Below are positions 26,444 through 33,716 of a stretch of 33,716 nucleotides of DNA, piece by piece; position 1 is the first letter of the stretch; every line of letters begins with the position of its first letter. The notes beneath the pieces are model-generated. The model was not told the origin of the DNA and searched no databases. It was given only the letters and a program-made list of their open reading frames with translations. The position numbers and the translations under genes were made by a program. Source of the DNA: Bacteroidota bacterium (GTDB lineage Bacteria > Bacteroidota > Bacteroidia > Chitinophagales > JADIYW01); the NCBI GenBank assembly GCA_028288625.1, contig JAQBNI010000149.1, forward strand, positions 1-33,716. The letters are read 5' to 3'.

Positions 26444-27469
26444 ATGACAATCGATCTGCGAAGCGATACCGTTACAAAACCCGGTGAAGGGATGTTAGCC
26501 TCAATGTTTGCTGCCAAAGTGGGAGATGATGTTTTTAATGAAGATCCAACGGTGAATGAGTTGGAAAGAAAGACTGCGGAATTATTTGATCATGAAGCAG
26601 CTCTGTATTGCGTTAGCGGCACAATGGCAAACCAGGTTGCAATAAAAACGCATACGCAGCCGATGGAAGAAATAATTTTAGATAAAACTGCACACATTTA
26701 TTATTACGAAACTGCCGGCTTTGCATATCATTCTGGAGTTTCTGTTAAACTAATAGATGGCGATCGTGGAATAATTTCCGGGGAACAGGTTCGCGACAAC
26801 ATCCAGCCGAATTTCGACTGGCTTCCGAAAACAAGTTTGGTTTGTCTTGAAAATACTTCTAACAAAGGCGGAGGAAGCTGCTATGAATTGGCACCGATAA
26901 AGGAGATCAGGAAAGTTTGCGAAGAAAATAAACTGAAACTGCATCTCGACGGCGCGCGTTTATTCAATGCAATTGTAGCTAAGGATTATACGGCAGCGCA
27001 GATCGGAAAGCAGTTTGATTCGATTTCTATTTGCTTTTCAAAAGGGATGGGAGCACCGGTCGGCAGTGTACTTACCGGCAGTCGCGAATTTATACGAAAG
27101 GCGCGAAGGATACGAAAAGTATTTGGTGGCGGAATGAGGCAAGCGGGTTTTTTAGCGGCAGCTTGTTTGTACGCACTTGAAAATAATATTGACCGCCTGC
27201 AAATGGATCATCACCATGCAAAGATGGTCGCCGGTGCACTTTCACAAACAGCATGGATCAAAAACATACTTGATCCTCAAACCAATATTTTGATCTTCAC
27301 CATCGATGAAGCAAAAACATCTGTTGAAAAAGTGCTGACTTATTTAAAAGAGAATGACATTCTTGCCGTGCAATTCGGCAAATACCAGATCCGGATGGTT
27401 ACGCATTTGGATGTGTCGCCTGATATGGTGGAGAAGGTTTGTGATGTGCTGCTGGCTTTTAAACCGTAA
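26444..27469 (+). CDS. ltaE: Low-specificity threonine aldolase (GntG/LtaE-type PLP enzyme)
   Basis: 341 residues, normal for the family. The start DLRSDTVTKP and VGDDVFNEDPTVNELE are diagnostic. HLDGAR (Asp169) and the PLP lysine Lys200 in SICFSKGMGAPVGS are present. FGGGMRQAGFLAAA follows. It cleaves L-threonine and/or L-allo-threonine to glycine and acetaldehyde; the stereochemical preference cannot be read from the sequence. The gene is separated from the rhomboid gene by 67 bp and is followed by a hairpin element. Confidence 0.92.
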   Translation: MTIDLRSDTVTKPGEGMLASMFAAKVGDDVFNEDPTVNELERKTAELFDHEAALYCVSGTMANQVAIKTHTQPMEEIILDKTAHIYYYETAGFAYHSGVSVKLIDGDRGIISGEQVRDNIQPNFDWLPKTSLVCLENTSNKGGGSCYELAPIKEIRKVCEENKLKLHLDGARLFNAIVAKDYTAAQIGKQFDSISICFSKGMGAPVGSVLTGSREFIRKARRIRKVFGGGMRQAGFLAAACLYALENNIDRLQMDHHHAKMVAGALSQTAWIKNILDPQTNILIFTIDEAKTSVEKVLTYLKENDILAVQFGKYQIRMVTHLDVSPDMVEKVCDVLLAFKP

Positions 27470-27494
27470 TTGATTTACGTTTCCGCAAATGAGA

Positions 27495-27639
27495 CCCGTC
27501 ATTTCGAAGTGACGAAGGAACGAGAAATCCCGCACAGAATCGCACTCGTGGTTTATCAACTCATAGAATATATTTGAAATTTAAGTAGTTGCAAGTCCGA
27601 CGGGATTATTACATCGCGTTGCTTCTCATAATGACGGCG
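27495..27639. repeat. Imperfect hairpin (MITE/REP-like) intergenic element
   Basis: CCCGTCATTTCGAAGTGACG followed by AAGGAACGAGAAATCCCGC (27495-27533), and GACGGGATTATTACATCGCG then TTGCTTCTCATAATGACGG (27599-27637), are inverted, partly degraded copies around ~65 nt. Both ends share CCGTCATT and the inner edge AATCCCG. GTCATTTCGA...GAAATC repeats are common in Bacteroidota intergenic regions. It sits between convergent genes. Confidence 0.75.
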
Positions 27640-27654
27640 CTCACAAAAGACAGC

Positions 27655-28278
27655 TCATCCTACTAAAATAAAAAAGGATAAAAGATACAGCCAGATCACA
27701 CCGAGGAAATGCCAAAAGATCCCGAATAATTTTAATTGTGATTTCGCTACAGGGTCAGTAAAATATACCACTGACGTGGCATAATCCTTTAACATCTTCC
27801 AGCTGTGTGTGATGAAGAAAGATAAAAATATCAATCCTCCCATAATATGTATAGCATGTATGCCGGAGATCACATACAGGTAAGCTGTAGAATGATGTGA
27901 TAATTTGTATCCGCTCGTCAGCAGCATCATCCACCCCGAAATTTGTCCGACCAAAAATAAGATACCAAGGCATAATAAAGTGATCAGCGTGGATTTATAT
28001 TCCATGAAATTATCCTGCTTGTAGTGATGCTGTGCAAGAAAAATAGTAAAGCTGCTCGCAAGCAGTATCAACGTATTCCAGTAAAATATTGGCGGAATTT
28101 TTAAAGATGACTGGGAAGATCTTAAATGACTTACAAAATATAAAAATGTTAAGCCGAGAAACATCATAGATATACCGCAGATACAGAAATACATTAACCA
28201 TTTATAATTCCTGTATTTTTTCTGTACAGTGATCTCGTAAGGTTTTACTTCTGTTTTATGGAGTAGTTTCTCTTCCAT
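27655..28278 (-). CDS. Haem-copper oxidase subunit III family protein
   Basis: 207 residues with five hydrophobic segments, the size of the short bacterial subunit III (CyoC/CtaE type). Subunit III features include the Trp-rich start KYRNYKWLMYF, LYVISGIHAIHIMGGLIFL with the conserved His pair, and the end FWHFLGVIWLYLLSFFILVG. In terminal oxidases this subunit stabilises the catalytic core. No subunit I or II gene is in the window, so it is an orphan here. It starts 35 bp after the Fur-type regulator and could share its transcript. Confidence 0.88.
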   Translation of the reverse strand: MEEKLLHKTEVKPYEITVQKKYRNYKWLMYFCICGISMMFLGLTFLYFVSHLRSSQSSLKIPPIFYWNTLILLASSFTIFLAQHHYKQDNFMEYKSTLITLLCLGILFLVGQISGWMMLLTSGYKLSHHSTAYLYVISGIHAIHIMGGLIFLSFFITHSWKMLKDYATSVVYFTDPVAKSQLKLFGIFWHFLGVIWLYLLSFFILVG

Positions 28279-28313
28279 ATAATTAAGACGGTATTCTTTT
28301 AAAAAGGTTCAGT

Positions 28314-28730
28314 TTAATTATTACAAATTGCGCAAATTCCTTCAATTAGTAAATTGGCATTTTCCATTTTATATTTTTTTGGCAAATGTAATTTAGGTAT
28401 TTCAAGGGTGTACAAGCATTCTATTTTTTCACATTTTTTACATTTAAAATGAACGTGGTGATCATCGTGGTTGTGTTCAACCCCTTCGTGGTGACAAAGC
28501 GCATACTTTGCCACACCCGAATCATCCGGTATTTTATGTAACAATCCATTTTCTAAAAAAGAAGTCAGCGTTCTGTAAATCGTAACTCTGTCAAACCGCT
28601 TGTCAAAATGAAGTTCAAGATCTGCGTGTGTTAATGCAGATGTATGATTTTGAAAGTATTGAAGCATCTCCATACGAACCTGGGTAATACGTAAATCATG
28701 GAGTTTCAAGGTATTTTCTATAAGTTGCAT
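28314..28730 (-). CDS. Fur family transcriptional regulator (Zur-like)
   Basis: 138 residues. A winged-helix domain (LRITQVRMEMLQYFQNH, FDRVTIYRTLTSFLENGLLHKI) is followed by a metal-binding dimerisation domain, HHVHFKCKKCEKIECL with CxxC at 97-100 and a second CxxC at 133-136. The four Cys bind structural zinc, and the His-rich stretch HHEGVEHNHDDHHVH fits a sensing site. I lean to a Zur-like zinc sensor because it sits next to a MerC-like gene, but a Fur or PerR role is not excluded. A perfect TGCAA-N5-TTGCA palindrome lies 16 nt before its start codon. Confidence 0.88.
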   Translation of the reverse strand: MQLIENTLKLHDLRITQVRMEMLQYFQNHTSALTHADLELHFDKRFDRVTIYRTLTSFLENGLLHKIPDDSGVAKYALCHHEGVEHNHDDHHVHFKCKKCEKIECLYTLEIPKLHLPKKYKMENANLLIEGICAICNN

Positions 28731-28745
28731 GTTTCAATTGATTTA

Positions 28746-28760
28746 TGCAATAAAGTTGCA
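28746..28760. promoter_or_regulatory. Palindromic operator candidate between the Fur-type and MerC-like genes
   Basis: TGCAATAAAGTTGCA is a perfect 5-bp inverted repeat with a 5-bp spacer. It lies 16 nt before the minus-strand Fur-type gene and just before the TATATTTG element of the plus-strand MerC-like gene. Its position fits autorepression by the Fur-type protein together with control of the divergent gene. Confidence 0.55.
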
Positions 28761-28769
28761 GATTAATGG

Positions 28770-28777
28770 TATATTTG
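28770..28777 (+). promoter_or_regulatory. -7 element of the MerC-like gene
   Basis: TATATTTG is a full TAnnTTTG match, 9 nt after the palindrome and 68 nt before the ATG at 28846. No clear -33 TTTG was seen at the usual distance, where the palindrome lies instead. Confidence 0.45.
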
Positions 28778-28845
28778 TCAATAAACAATTTTGAACTTCC
28801 GGGTGTTCAAGTAGTTTTATGGCGCCGCTAAGATTTTAATTTGAT

Positions 28846-29244
28846 ATGAAAGTACACAAAAATAAATTCACTCACAAACATTATACGGAGCAAATCACTG
28901 TCTTTTTATCTGTCTTATGCACCATCCATTGCATATTAACTCCTGTACTTGTAGTGATGATGCCGGTGGCTGCTTCTTATTTTGAACAGTATCACTGGGT
29001 GGAATATATCCTGATCGCGAGTGTTTTTTTATTAGGTACATCCTCGATCCTGCATGGGTATAAAGATCATCACCAAAATAAATTTCCTGTATATATATTC
29101 TTTGGAGGACTGATCTTATTATGCTCTGCATCCATCATGAAAATTGTTTTTCATGTAAGTGATCCATCCGAGCATTTTTTAAGCGGGTTTGGCGGCATTA
29201 TCTGCGGCTGCGGACAATTATACAATTTGAAATTAAGCAGGTAG
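28846..29244 (+). CDS. MerC domain membrane protein
   Basis: 132 residues with about four hydrophobic segments. The N-terminal segment has VLCTIHCILTP with Cys25, His28 and Cys29, the MerC metal-binding pattern, and a second Cys pair lies near the end in GIICGCGQ. MerC proteins carry mercuric ions in resistance operons, but in Bacteroidota similar genes sit next to Fur/Zur regulators and are thought to handle other metals; zinc is my inference. The stop is 1 nt from the convergent SirB1-like gene. Confidence 0.85.
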   Translation: MKVHKNKFTHKHYTEQITVFLSVLCTIHCILTPVLVVMMPVAASYFEQYHWVEYILIASVFLLGTSSILHGYKDHHQNKFPVYIFFGGLILLCSASIMKIVFHVSDPSEHFLSGFGGIICGCGQLYNLKLSR

Positions 29245-29245
29245 A

Positions 29246-30169
29246 TTATTGATCTTCACCTTCACTTTCATTTATTTCATCATCTTCACTATGAAAAAGA
29301 TCGAATAATTCTTTCAGCTGATGTGCCTTGTCTACATTTCCATTCTGGTCGTAGCAGGAGAGCTGGTTGTAGATTAATGTTTTTATGGTTTCGAGATTAT
29401 TGCACGGAGAAAAAAACTTAGGATGCGTTTTTACCTTCATTTGTTCGAGGTAATGCGTGATCTCACTTCTTGAAAATGCAATACCTTTATTTAAAGGGTT
29501 GATATAAAACATCACACTTTTTTCCTGATCGTTCGCATCGAGTTCTTCCGGTTTCAAATGCTTGCGGCAATACGCCATGATAAAATGATAGGGAAGGTTT
29601 ACACCGTACACCGGCAATTCATTTTTCTGTGCGAGAATTAAATAAAGAATACTTAAGCTCAGCGAATTACCTTTTTTTGTATCCAGTAAATTATTCAGGT
29701 AACCAAGATCCGGATCAAGCTGCTGCGTTTGATGACCGAAAAATCCATGAAGCTGAAAAAAAACATGGTTCACTACATGCGCTTCTTCCAGTGGTGATAA
29801 AGCGGGGTTTAATTCGATCCAGATATTCTTGGAAATCGTTTCGATCTTTTGCGTGATCTTAAATTCGTCAATTTCAGGATATTGGAATTTGCTGATGATC
29901 AGTGCACCTTCGAGCAGATCTTCACCGTCTTTATCGATCCATTTGATCAATCGATCTTTCACATTCGAAAACTGGATCTTGTTGATGAGATCTTCCAGTC
30001 GCGTCTGAACCACCTGATTTTCCGAAGTCTCCCACGCAGATTCTAATAAAGGAATGCCTTCCACTCCGAGAGAAAATAATTTATTGGATACATGAGAATA
30101 CACTTCGTTGTCATTGTCATCGAGCAATGTGATCAACGCTTTAAATTCGGTATCTGAGAGGTTCGACAA
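29246..30169 (-). CDS. SirB1/transglutaminase-like family protein
   Basis: 307 residues. The N-terminal ~90 residues are helical and HEAT-like (LGVEGIPLLESAWETSENQV). Residues ~100-230 match the SirB1/YchA-like transglutaminase-fold family: LSPLEEAHVVNHVFFQLHGF, GNSLSLSILYLILAQKNELP and VNLPYHFIMAYC. The usual catalytic Cys appears replaced by Ser in GNSLSLSILY, so a non-enzymatic role is possible. The C-terminus is acidic (SEDDEINESEGEDQ). It lies 9 bp after topA on the same strand, so it is probably cotranscribed. Confidence 0.8.
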   Translation of the reverse strand: MSNLSDTEFKALITLLDDNDNEVYSHVSNKLFSLGVEGIPLLESAWETSENQVVQTRLEDLINKIQFSNVKDRLIKWIDKDGEDLLEGALIISKFQYPEIDEFKITQKIETISKNIWIELNPALSPLEEAHVVNHVFFQLHGFFGHQTQQLDPDLGYLNNLLDTKKGNSLSLSILYLILAQKNELPVYGVNLPYHFIMAYCRKHLKPEELDANDQEKSVMFYINPLNKGIAFSRSEITHYLEQMKVKTHPKFFSPCNNLETIKTLIYNQLSCYDQNGNVDKAHQLKELFDLFHSEDDEINESEGEDQ

Positions 30170-30178
30170 TGTTCAAAT

Positions 30179-32494
30179 TTATTTCTTTTTCGGAAATTTT
30201 TTCTTTGGTTTATCCACACTATTGGTGATAATGTTCTCTATCTCATCCAGCGTCAACGTCTTCGCATCTGTTCCCTTTGGGATCTTGTAATTTTCCTTGC
30301 CCTTGCTGATGTATGGTCCCCAGCGTCCGTTCAGGATCTGTATATCTCCGAAATCCTGTATTATGCGATTGGCATCCGCCTCCATTTTTAGTTCATATAA
30401 TTCCAATGCGCGGTTCAATGTGATCGTATAAGGGTCGTCTTCTTTTTTTAAGGAAACAAAAGTTGGACCCACCTGGATGTAAGGACCGAAACGTCCAATG
30501 CTTGTGCGTACTTTCTTTCCTTCGATCTCACCGAGATCTCTCGGCAAATTAAATAAGGTCATCGCGTCTTCCAGGCTGATGGTTTCAATACTTTGCCCGG
30601 ATTGCAACTTTGCATACTTCGGTTTTTCTTCATCTTCCAGCACACCGATCTGTATCATCGGTCCGTACCTGCCGAGCTTAGCAATCACCGGTTTTCCTGT
30701 TTTCGGGTCATTTCCCAGCGCGCGTTCCCCTGTAACATATTCTTTGTCTTCACCCGAAGCTTCTATCTCTTTATGAAAAGGGGTATAGAATAATTTAAGC
30801 GCTTTCGTCCAGTCCTTATGTCCTTCCGCAATCTCATCGAAATCTTTTTCCATTTCCGCCGTGAAGCTGTAATCCATCACGCGGGTAAAATTTTCCATGA
30901 GGTAATCCGTTACCAAAAGACCAATATCCGTCGGCAATAATTTACCTTTTAAAGAACCGGTATTTTCCTGCAAGGTTTCCTTGTTGATCTTGAGATCATT
31001 TTTTTCCTTAACCAGTTCAAGTTTCTGGTACTCGCGAGGCAAACCTTCACGCTCTCCCTTAACTACATATTCTCTGTTTTGTATGGTTGAAATGGTTGGC
31101 GCATACGTAGATGGTCTTCCAATGCCAAGCTCTTCCAGCTTTTTAATTAAACTCGCTTCCGTATACCGCGCAGGTGGTTGTGAGAAACGCTGACGTGCTT
31201 CGATCCTTTTATAATCCAGTTGCTGTCCTACAGTTAATGCAGGAAGCATTCCTGTTTCTTCTGCATTCGCATCTTCGTCGTCCGTACCCTCTATATATAC
31301 TTTTAAAAATCCATCGAATTTTAAAACTTCACCTTCCGCCACAAATTTTTCATTGCGGGTAGAGACATCAATCTTTGCAATTGTTTTTTCGAGTTTCGCA
31401 TTGCTCATTTGTGAAGCGATCGTTCTTTTCCAGATCAGGTCATATATTTTTTCCTCATCGCGCGTTGATCCTTCGGCAGCATTTTCTACATAAGTAGGGC
31501 GGATGGCTTCGTGAGCTTCCTGTGCGCCTGAATGTTTTGAAGCATATTGTTTCCTGTTCGAATATTCTTTTCCAAATTCCTTATTCACGTACGATTCAAT
31601 ACTGTCCATCGCGGTAACCGAAAGATTAGGAGAATCCGTTCTCATGTACGTGATCTTTCCCGATTCATATAATTTCTGCGCCACCATCATTGTTTTTGAA
31701 ACCGAATAGCCCAGTTTCCTGCTGGCTTCCTGTTGCAAAGTAGAAGTGGTGAACGGAGCTGCCGGACTTTTTTGCATAGGCTTTATTTGTATATCGCTTA
31801 CTTTGAAAATAGATTGCTTGCAATCTTCCAGAAATTTTTCCGCTTCTTTTTCCGTTTTAAATTTATCTGATAATTCCGCCTTGAAAACTTTATTTTCTGA
31901 AATAAAATAAGCTGCGACCTTATAAAATGATTCCGCAAAAAAGTTGTTGATCTCTCTTTCTCTTTCAACAACGAGTCGCACTGCAACTGACTGTACCCTG
32001 CCGGCTGACAAGGTTCGTCTTCCGAGTTTTTTCCATAACACAGGAGATAATTCGAAACCTACCACACGGTCAAGCACGCGGCGCGCCTGCTGCGCATAAA
32101 ATAAATTTTGATCGAGCGTGCGTGGATTAGCCACTGCATTTTTTATTGCAGGCGCAGTGATCTCGTTAAATACAATGCGCTTTGTTTTGTTTTTATCAAG
32201 GTTTAATACTTCGCACAAATGCCACGAAATAGCTTCACCTTCGCGGTCCTCATCCGTGGCGAGCCACACTTCAGATTTTTTCGCCAGCTTTTGTAATTCC
32301 TTTACCACTTGTTCCTTGTCTTCAGATATAATATAAGTAGGCGCAAAATTATTGGCAATATCCACGCCCATTTCTTTCTTGGCGAGATCGCGGATATGCC
32401 CGTAACACGACTTCACCATAAAATCCTCACCGAGAATTTTTTCAATGGTTTTCGCTTTTGCAGGCGACTCAACTATCAATAAATTTTTTGCCAT
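30179..32494 (-). CDS. topA: DNA topoisomerase I (type IA)
   Basis: 771 residues. It relaxes negative supercoils by single-strand passage. The Toprim domain begins LLIVESPAKAKTIEKILG and has the metal-binding TDEDREGEAIS (Asp80-Glu-Asp). GRRTLSAGRVQSVA follows, and the catalytic Tyr283 is in GKITYMRTDSPN. The C-terminal third holds repeated basic motifs (KLGRYGPMIQIG, SIGRFGPYIQVG, NGRWGPYISKG) of the topoisomerase I C-terminal repeat type, in place of the Cys4 zinc ribbons of E. coli TopA, and ends in a lysine-rich tail. This is the usual Bacteroidota form. Confidence 0.98.
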   Translation of the reverse strand: MAKNLLIVESPAKAKTIEKILGEDFMVKSCYGHIRDLAKKEMGVDIANNFAPTYIISEDKEQVVKELQKLAKKSEVWLATDEDREGEAISWHLCEVLNLDKNKTKRIVFNEITAPAIKNAVANPRTLDQNLFYAQQARRVLDRVVGFELSPVLWKKLGRRTLSAGRVQSVAVRLVVEREREINNFFAESFYKVAAYFISENKVFKAELSDKFKTEKEAEKFLEDCKQSIFKVSDIQIKPMQKSPAAPFTTSTLQQEASRKLGYSVSKTMMVAQKLYESGKITYMRTDSPNLSVTAMDSIESYVNKEFGKEYSNRKQYASKHSGAQEAHEAIRPTYVENAAEGSTRDEEKIYDLIWKRTIASQMSNAKLEKTIAKIDVSTRNEKFVAEGEVLKFDGFLKVYIEGTDDEDANAEETGMLPALTVGQQLDYKRIEARQRFSQPPARYTEASLIKKLEELGIGRPSTYAPTISTIQNREYVVKGEREGLPREYQKLELVKEKNDLKINKETLQENTGSLKGKLLPTDIGLLVTDYLMENFTRVMDYSFTAEMEKDFDEIAEGHKDWTKALKLFYTPFHKEIEASGEDKEYVTGERALGNDPKTGKPVIAKLGRYGPMIQIGVLEDEEKPKYAKLQSGQSIETISLEDAMTLFNLPRDLGEIEGKKVRTSIGRFGPYIQVGPTFVSLKKEDDPYTITLNRALELYELKMEADANRIIQDFGDIQILNGRWGPYISKGKENYKIPKGTDAKTLTLDEIENIITNSVDKPKKKFPKKK

Positions 32495-32698
32495 TTTTCG
32501 TATTTAGTACAAAGGAATGAGTAGTTAGTATTTATGCGCAGACCCTGAATTATAGAAACAATTTTTTTCAAAAAGGTTTTAAAAGAACGCAATTCCGGGT
32601 ACACAATACACACTACCAAAGCGCAAATAAAAGGTAATTTTTTCATTTTGTTCACTATATGTTATCCATAAAGCAATTTCTTTTAGTGTATAAATATG

Positions 32699-32706
32699 TA
32701 TTTTTG
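32699..32706 (+). promoter_or_regulatory. Possible -7 element of purB
   Basis: TATTTTTG matches TAnnTTTG and ends 13 nt before the purB ATG. A TTTC lies 18 nt upstream in the -33 position. The rest of the 225-bp gap between topA and purB shows nothing else I can name. Confidence 0.35.
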
Positions 32707-32719
32707 ATAAAATTCCCGC

Positions 32720-33716
32720 ATGAACGAATTGCTTTCTATTTCACCTATTGACGGGCGCTACCGGGGAAAAGTTGCCGGCTTAGCAGATTATTTTTCTGAA
32801 TTTGCATTAATAAAATACAGGATACGGGTTGAAATAGAATATTTTATAGAATTGTCGCTGATGATCGGGGAGATTGGCAAACTAACAGATAAACAGCAGA
32901 ATGAATTGCGCCAACTGTATGTAAACTTTACTATGGAAGGTGCAAAGAGGATCAAAGAAATTGAAAAAACGACGAACCATGACGTGAAGGCAGTTGAATA
33001 TTTTATAAAGGAAAATATTAAGGATGCCGACCTTCAGAAAAAAAGCGAGTTCATACATTTTGGATTGACATCCCAGGATATCAATAATACTGCAATTCCT
33101 TTATCTCTTAAAGAAGCGTTCTTTGCTGTATACCAGCCGCAGTTTGAAGAGATATTAAAAATATTGGGTGAAAAAGTTTCTGCGTATGCCGAAATTTCAA
33201 TGCTTGCGAAAACGCATGGTCAACCCGCGAGCCCGACACGCTTAGGAAAAGAATTTCATGTTTTTGCAGAAAGGCTGGATAATCAATTTCAATATTTTTC
33301 TCATATTCCATATTCTGCAAAGTTCGGCGGCGCTACCGGAAATTTTAATGCGCACCATGTGGCATATCCGCATATCGACTGGAAAACATTCGGAGATTAT
33401 TTTGTGAATGATATGCTTGGATTAAAGCGTTCGAAAACCACGACGCAGATCGAGCACTATGATAACTTAGCAGCACTATTTCATAATTACGCGCGGATCA
33501 ATACGATCTTAATAGATCTTTGCCGTGATATTTGGAGTTATGTTTCGATGGATTATTTTAAACAGAAAATTAAGGCGGGAGAGATCGGTAGTTCTGCAAT
33601 GCCGCATAAAGTAAACCCGATCGATTTTGAAAATGCAGAAGGAAATCTCGGTGTTGCGAATTCATTGTTTTATCATTTGGCAGAAAAGCTGCCGGTATCC
33701 AGGCTTCAGCGCGATC
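32720..33716 (+). CDS. purB: Adenylosuccinate lyase (3' truncated by the window edge)
   Basis: The frame opens with an ATG at 32720 and is still open at the right edge, giving the first 332 of an expected ~450 residues. The start MNELLSISPIDGRY, the block FIHFGLTSQDINNTAIP, AKTHGQPASPT and the signature GEIGSSAMPHKVNPIDFEN are those of the PurB branch of the fumarase/aspartase superfamily. PurB splits adenylosuccinate and SAICAR in purine synthesis, releasing fumarate. The catalytic Ser of the SSAMPHK loop is present. Confidence 0.97.
   Translation, partial: MNELLSISPIDGRYRGKVAGLADYFSEFALIKYRIRVEIEYFIELSLMIGEIGKLTDKQQNELRQLYVNFTMEGAKRIKEIEKTTNHDVKAVEYFIKENIKDADLQKKSEFIHFGLTSQDINNTAIPLSLKEAFFAVYQPQFEEILKILGEKVSAYAEISMLAKTHGQPASPTRLGKEFHVFAERLDNQFQYFSHIPYSAKFGGATGNFNAHHVAYPHIDWKTFGDYFVNDMLGLKRSKTTTQIEHYDNLAALFHNYARINTILIDLCRDIWSYVSMDYFKQKIKAGEIGSSAMPHKVNPIDFENAEGNLGVANSLFYHLAEKLPVSRLQRD

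Noticed and set aside
28846-29244. Mercury-resistance operon
   Set aside because: Only a MerC-like protein is present; there is no merA, merT, merP or MerR-type regulator, and the neighbour is Fur-type.

Overview
The window looks like a chromosomal segment of a Bacteroidota bacterium, most likely from the Chitinophagales side of the phylum. It carries a type IX secretion (T9SS) surface protein with a CHU_C-type C-terminal sorting domain, a PorP/SprF protein, a type A T9SS sorting tail, TIGR03118-type lipoproteins and AT-rich intergenic DNA. TAnnTTTG promoter elements typical of the phylum are present. I see no tRNA, rRNA, CRISPR array, transposase or phage gene. The two ends cut through genes: a surface protein at the left and purB at the right.

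Layout. (1) 1-3545, plus strand: end of a large secreted HYR/Ig-like repeat protein, then a PorP/SprF protein fused to an OmpA domain, closed by a terminator. (2) 3615-6225, minus: a YkuD L,D-transpeptidase lipoprotein and an FAD oxidoreductase with a Rieske domain. (3) 6317-10769, minus: DUF488 protein, baeRF-like protein and a secreted beta-propeller protein, then two tandem TIGR03118 lipoprotein paralogues. The three beta-propeller genes share a promoter layout: two TATAACA-like repeats exactly 21 nt apart, with a -7 element exactly 20 nt further on. (4) 10943-15142, minus: DinB-like protein, CTP synthase, a lipoprotein and a THUMP RNA methyltransferase. (5) 15176-17778, plus: a helical protein of unknown function and a RetSat/CrtI-like oxidoreductase. 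(6) 17849-18844, minus: a decayed T9SS exoprotein gene with an internal deletion and a frameshift. (7) 19188-20092, plus: a possible 52-residue ORF and a PorT-like outer-membrane barrel. (8) 20104-24804, minus: a tight three-gene operon of two zinc-ribbon/coiled-coil membrane proteins and an exported DUF4377-META protein. (9) 24962-27469, plus: short-chain dehydrogenase, rhomboid protease, threonine aldolase. (10) 27655-29244: a lone haem-copper oxidase subunit III and a Fur/Zur-type regulator, divergent from a MerC-like protein across a perfect palindrome. (11) 29246-32494, minus: SirB1-like protein and topA. (12) purB on the plus strand to the right edge.

Housekeeping genes (pyrG, topA, purB, RNA methyltransferase) are interleaved with envelope and secretion genes. 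The parts most worth following are the shared promoter layout in region 3, the zinc-ribbon operon in region 8, the PorP-OmpA fusion, and the Fur/MerC operator. Several intergenic regions hold repeats: an inverted array of GACTTAY units at 13156-13284, and two large imperfect hairpin elements at 16010-16110 and 27495-27639.
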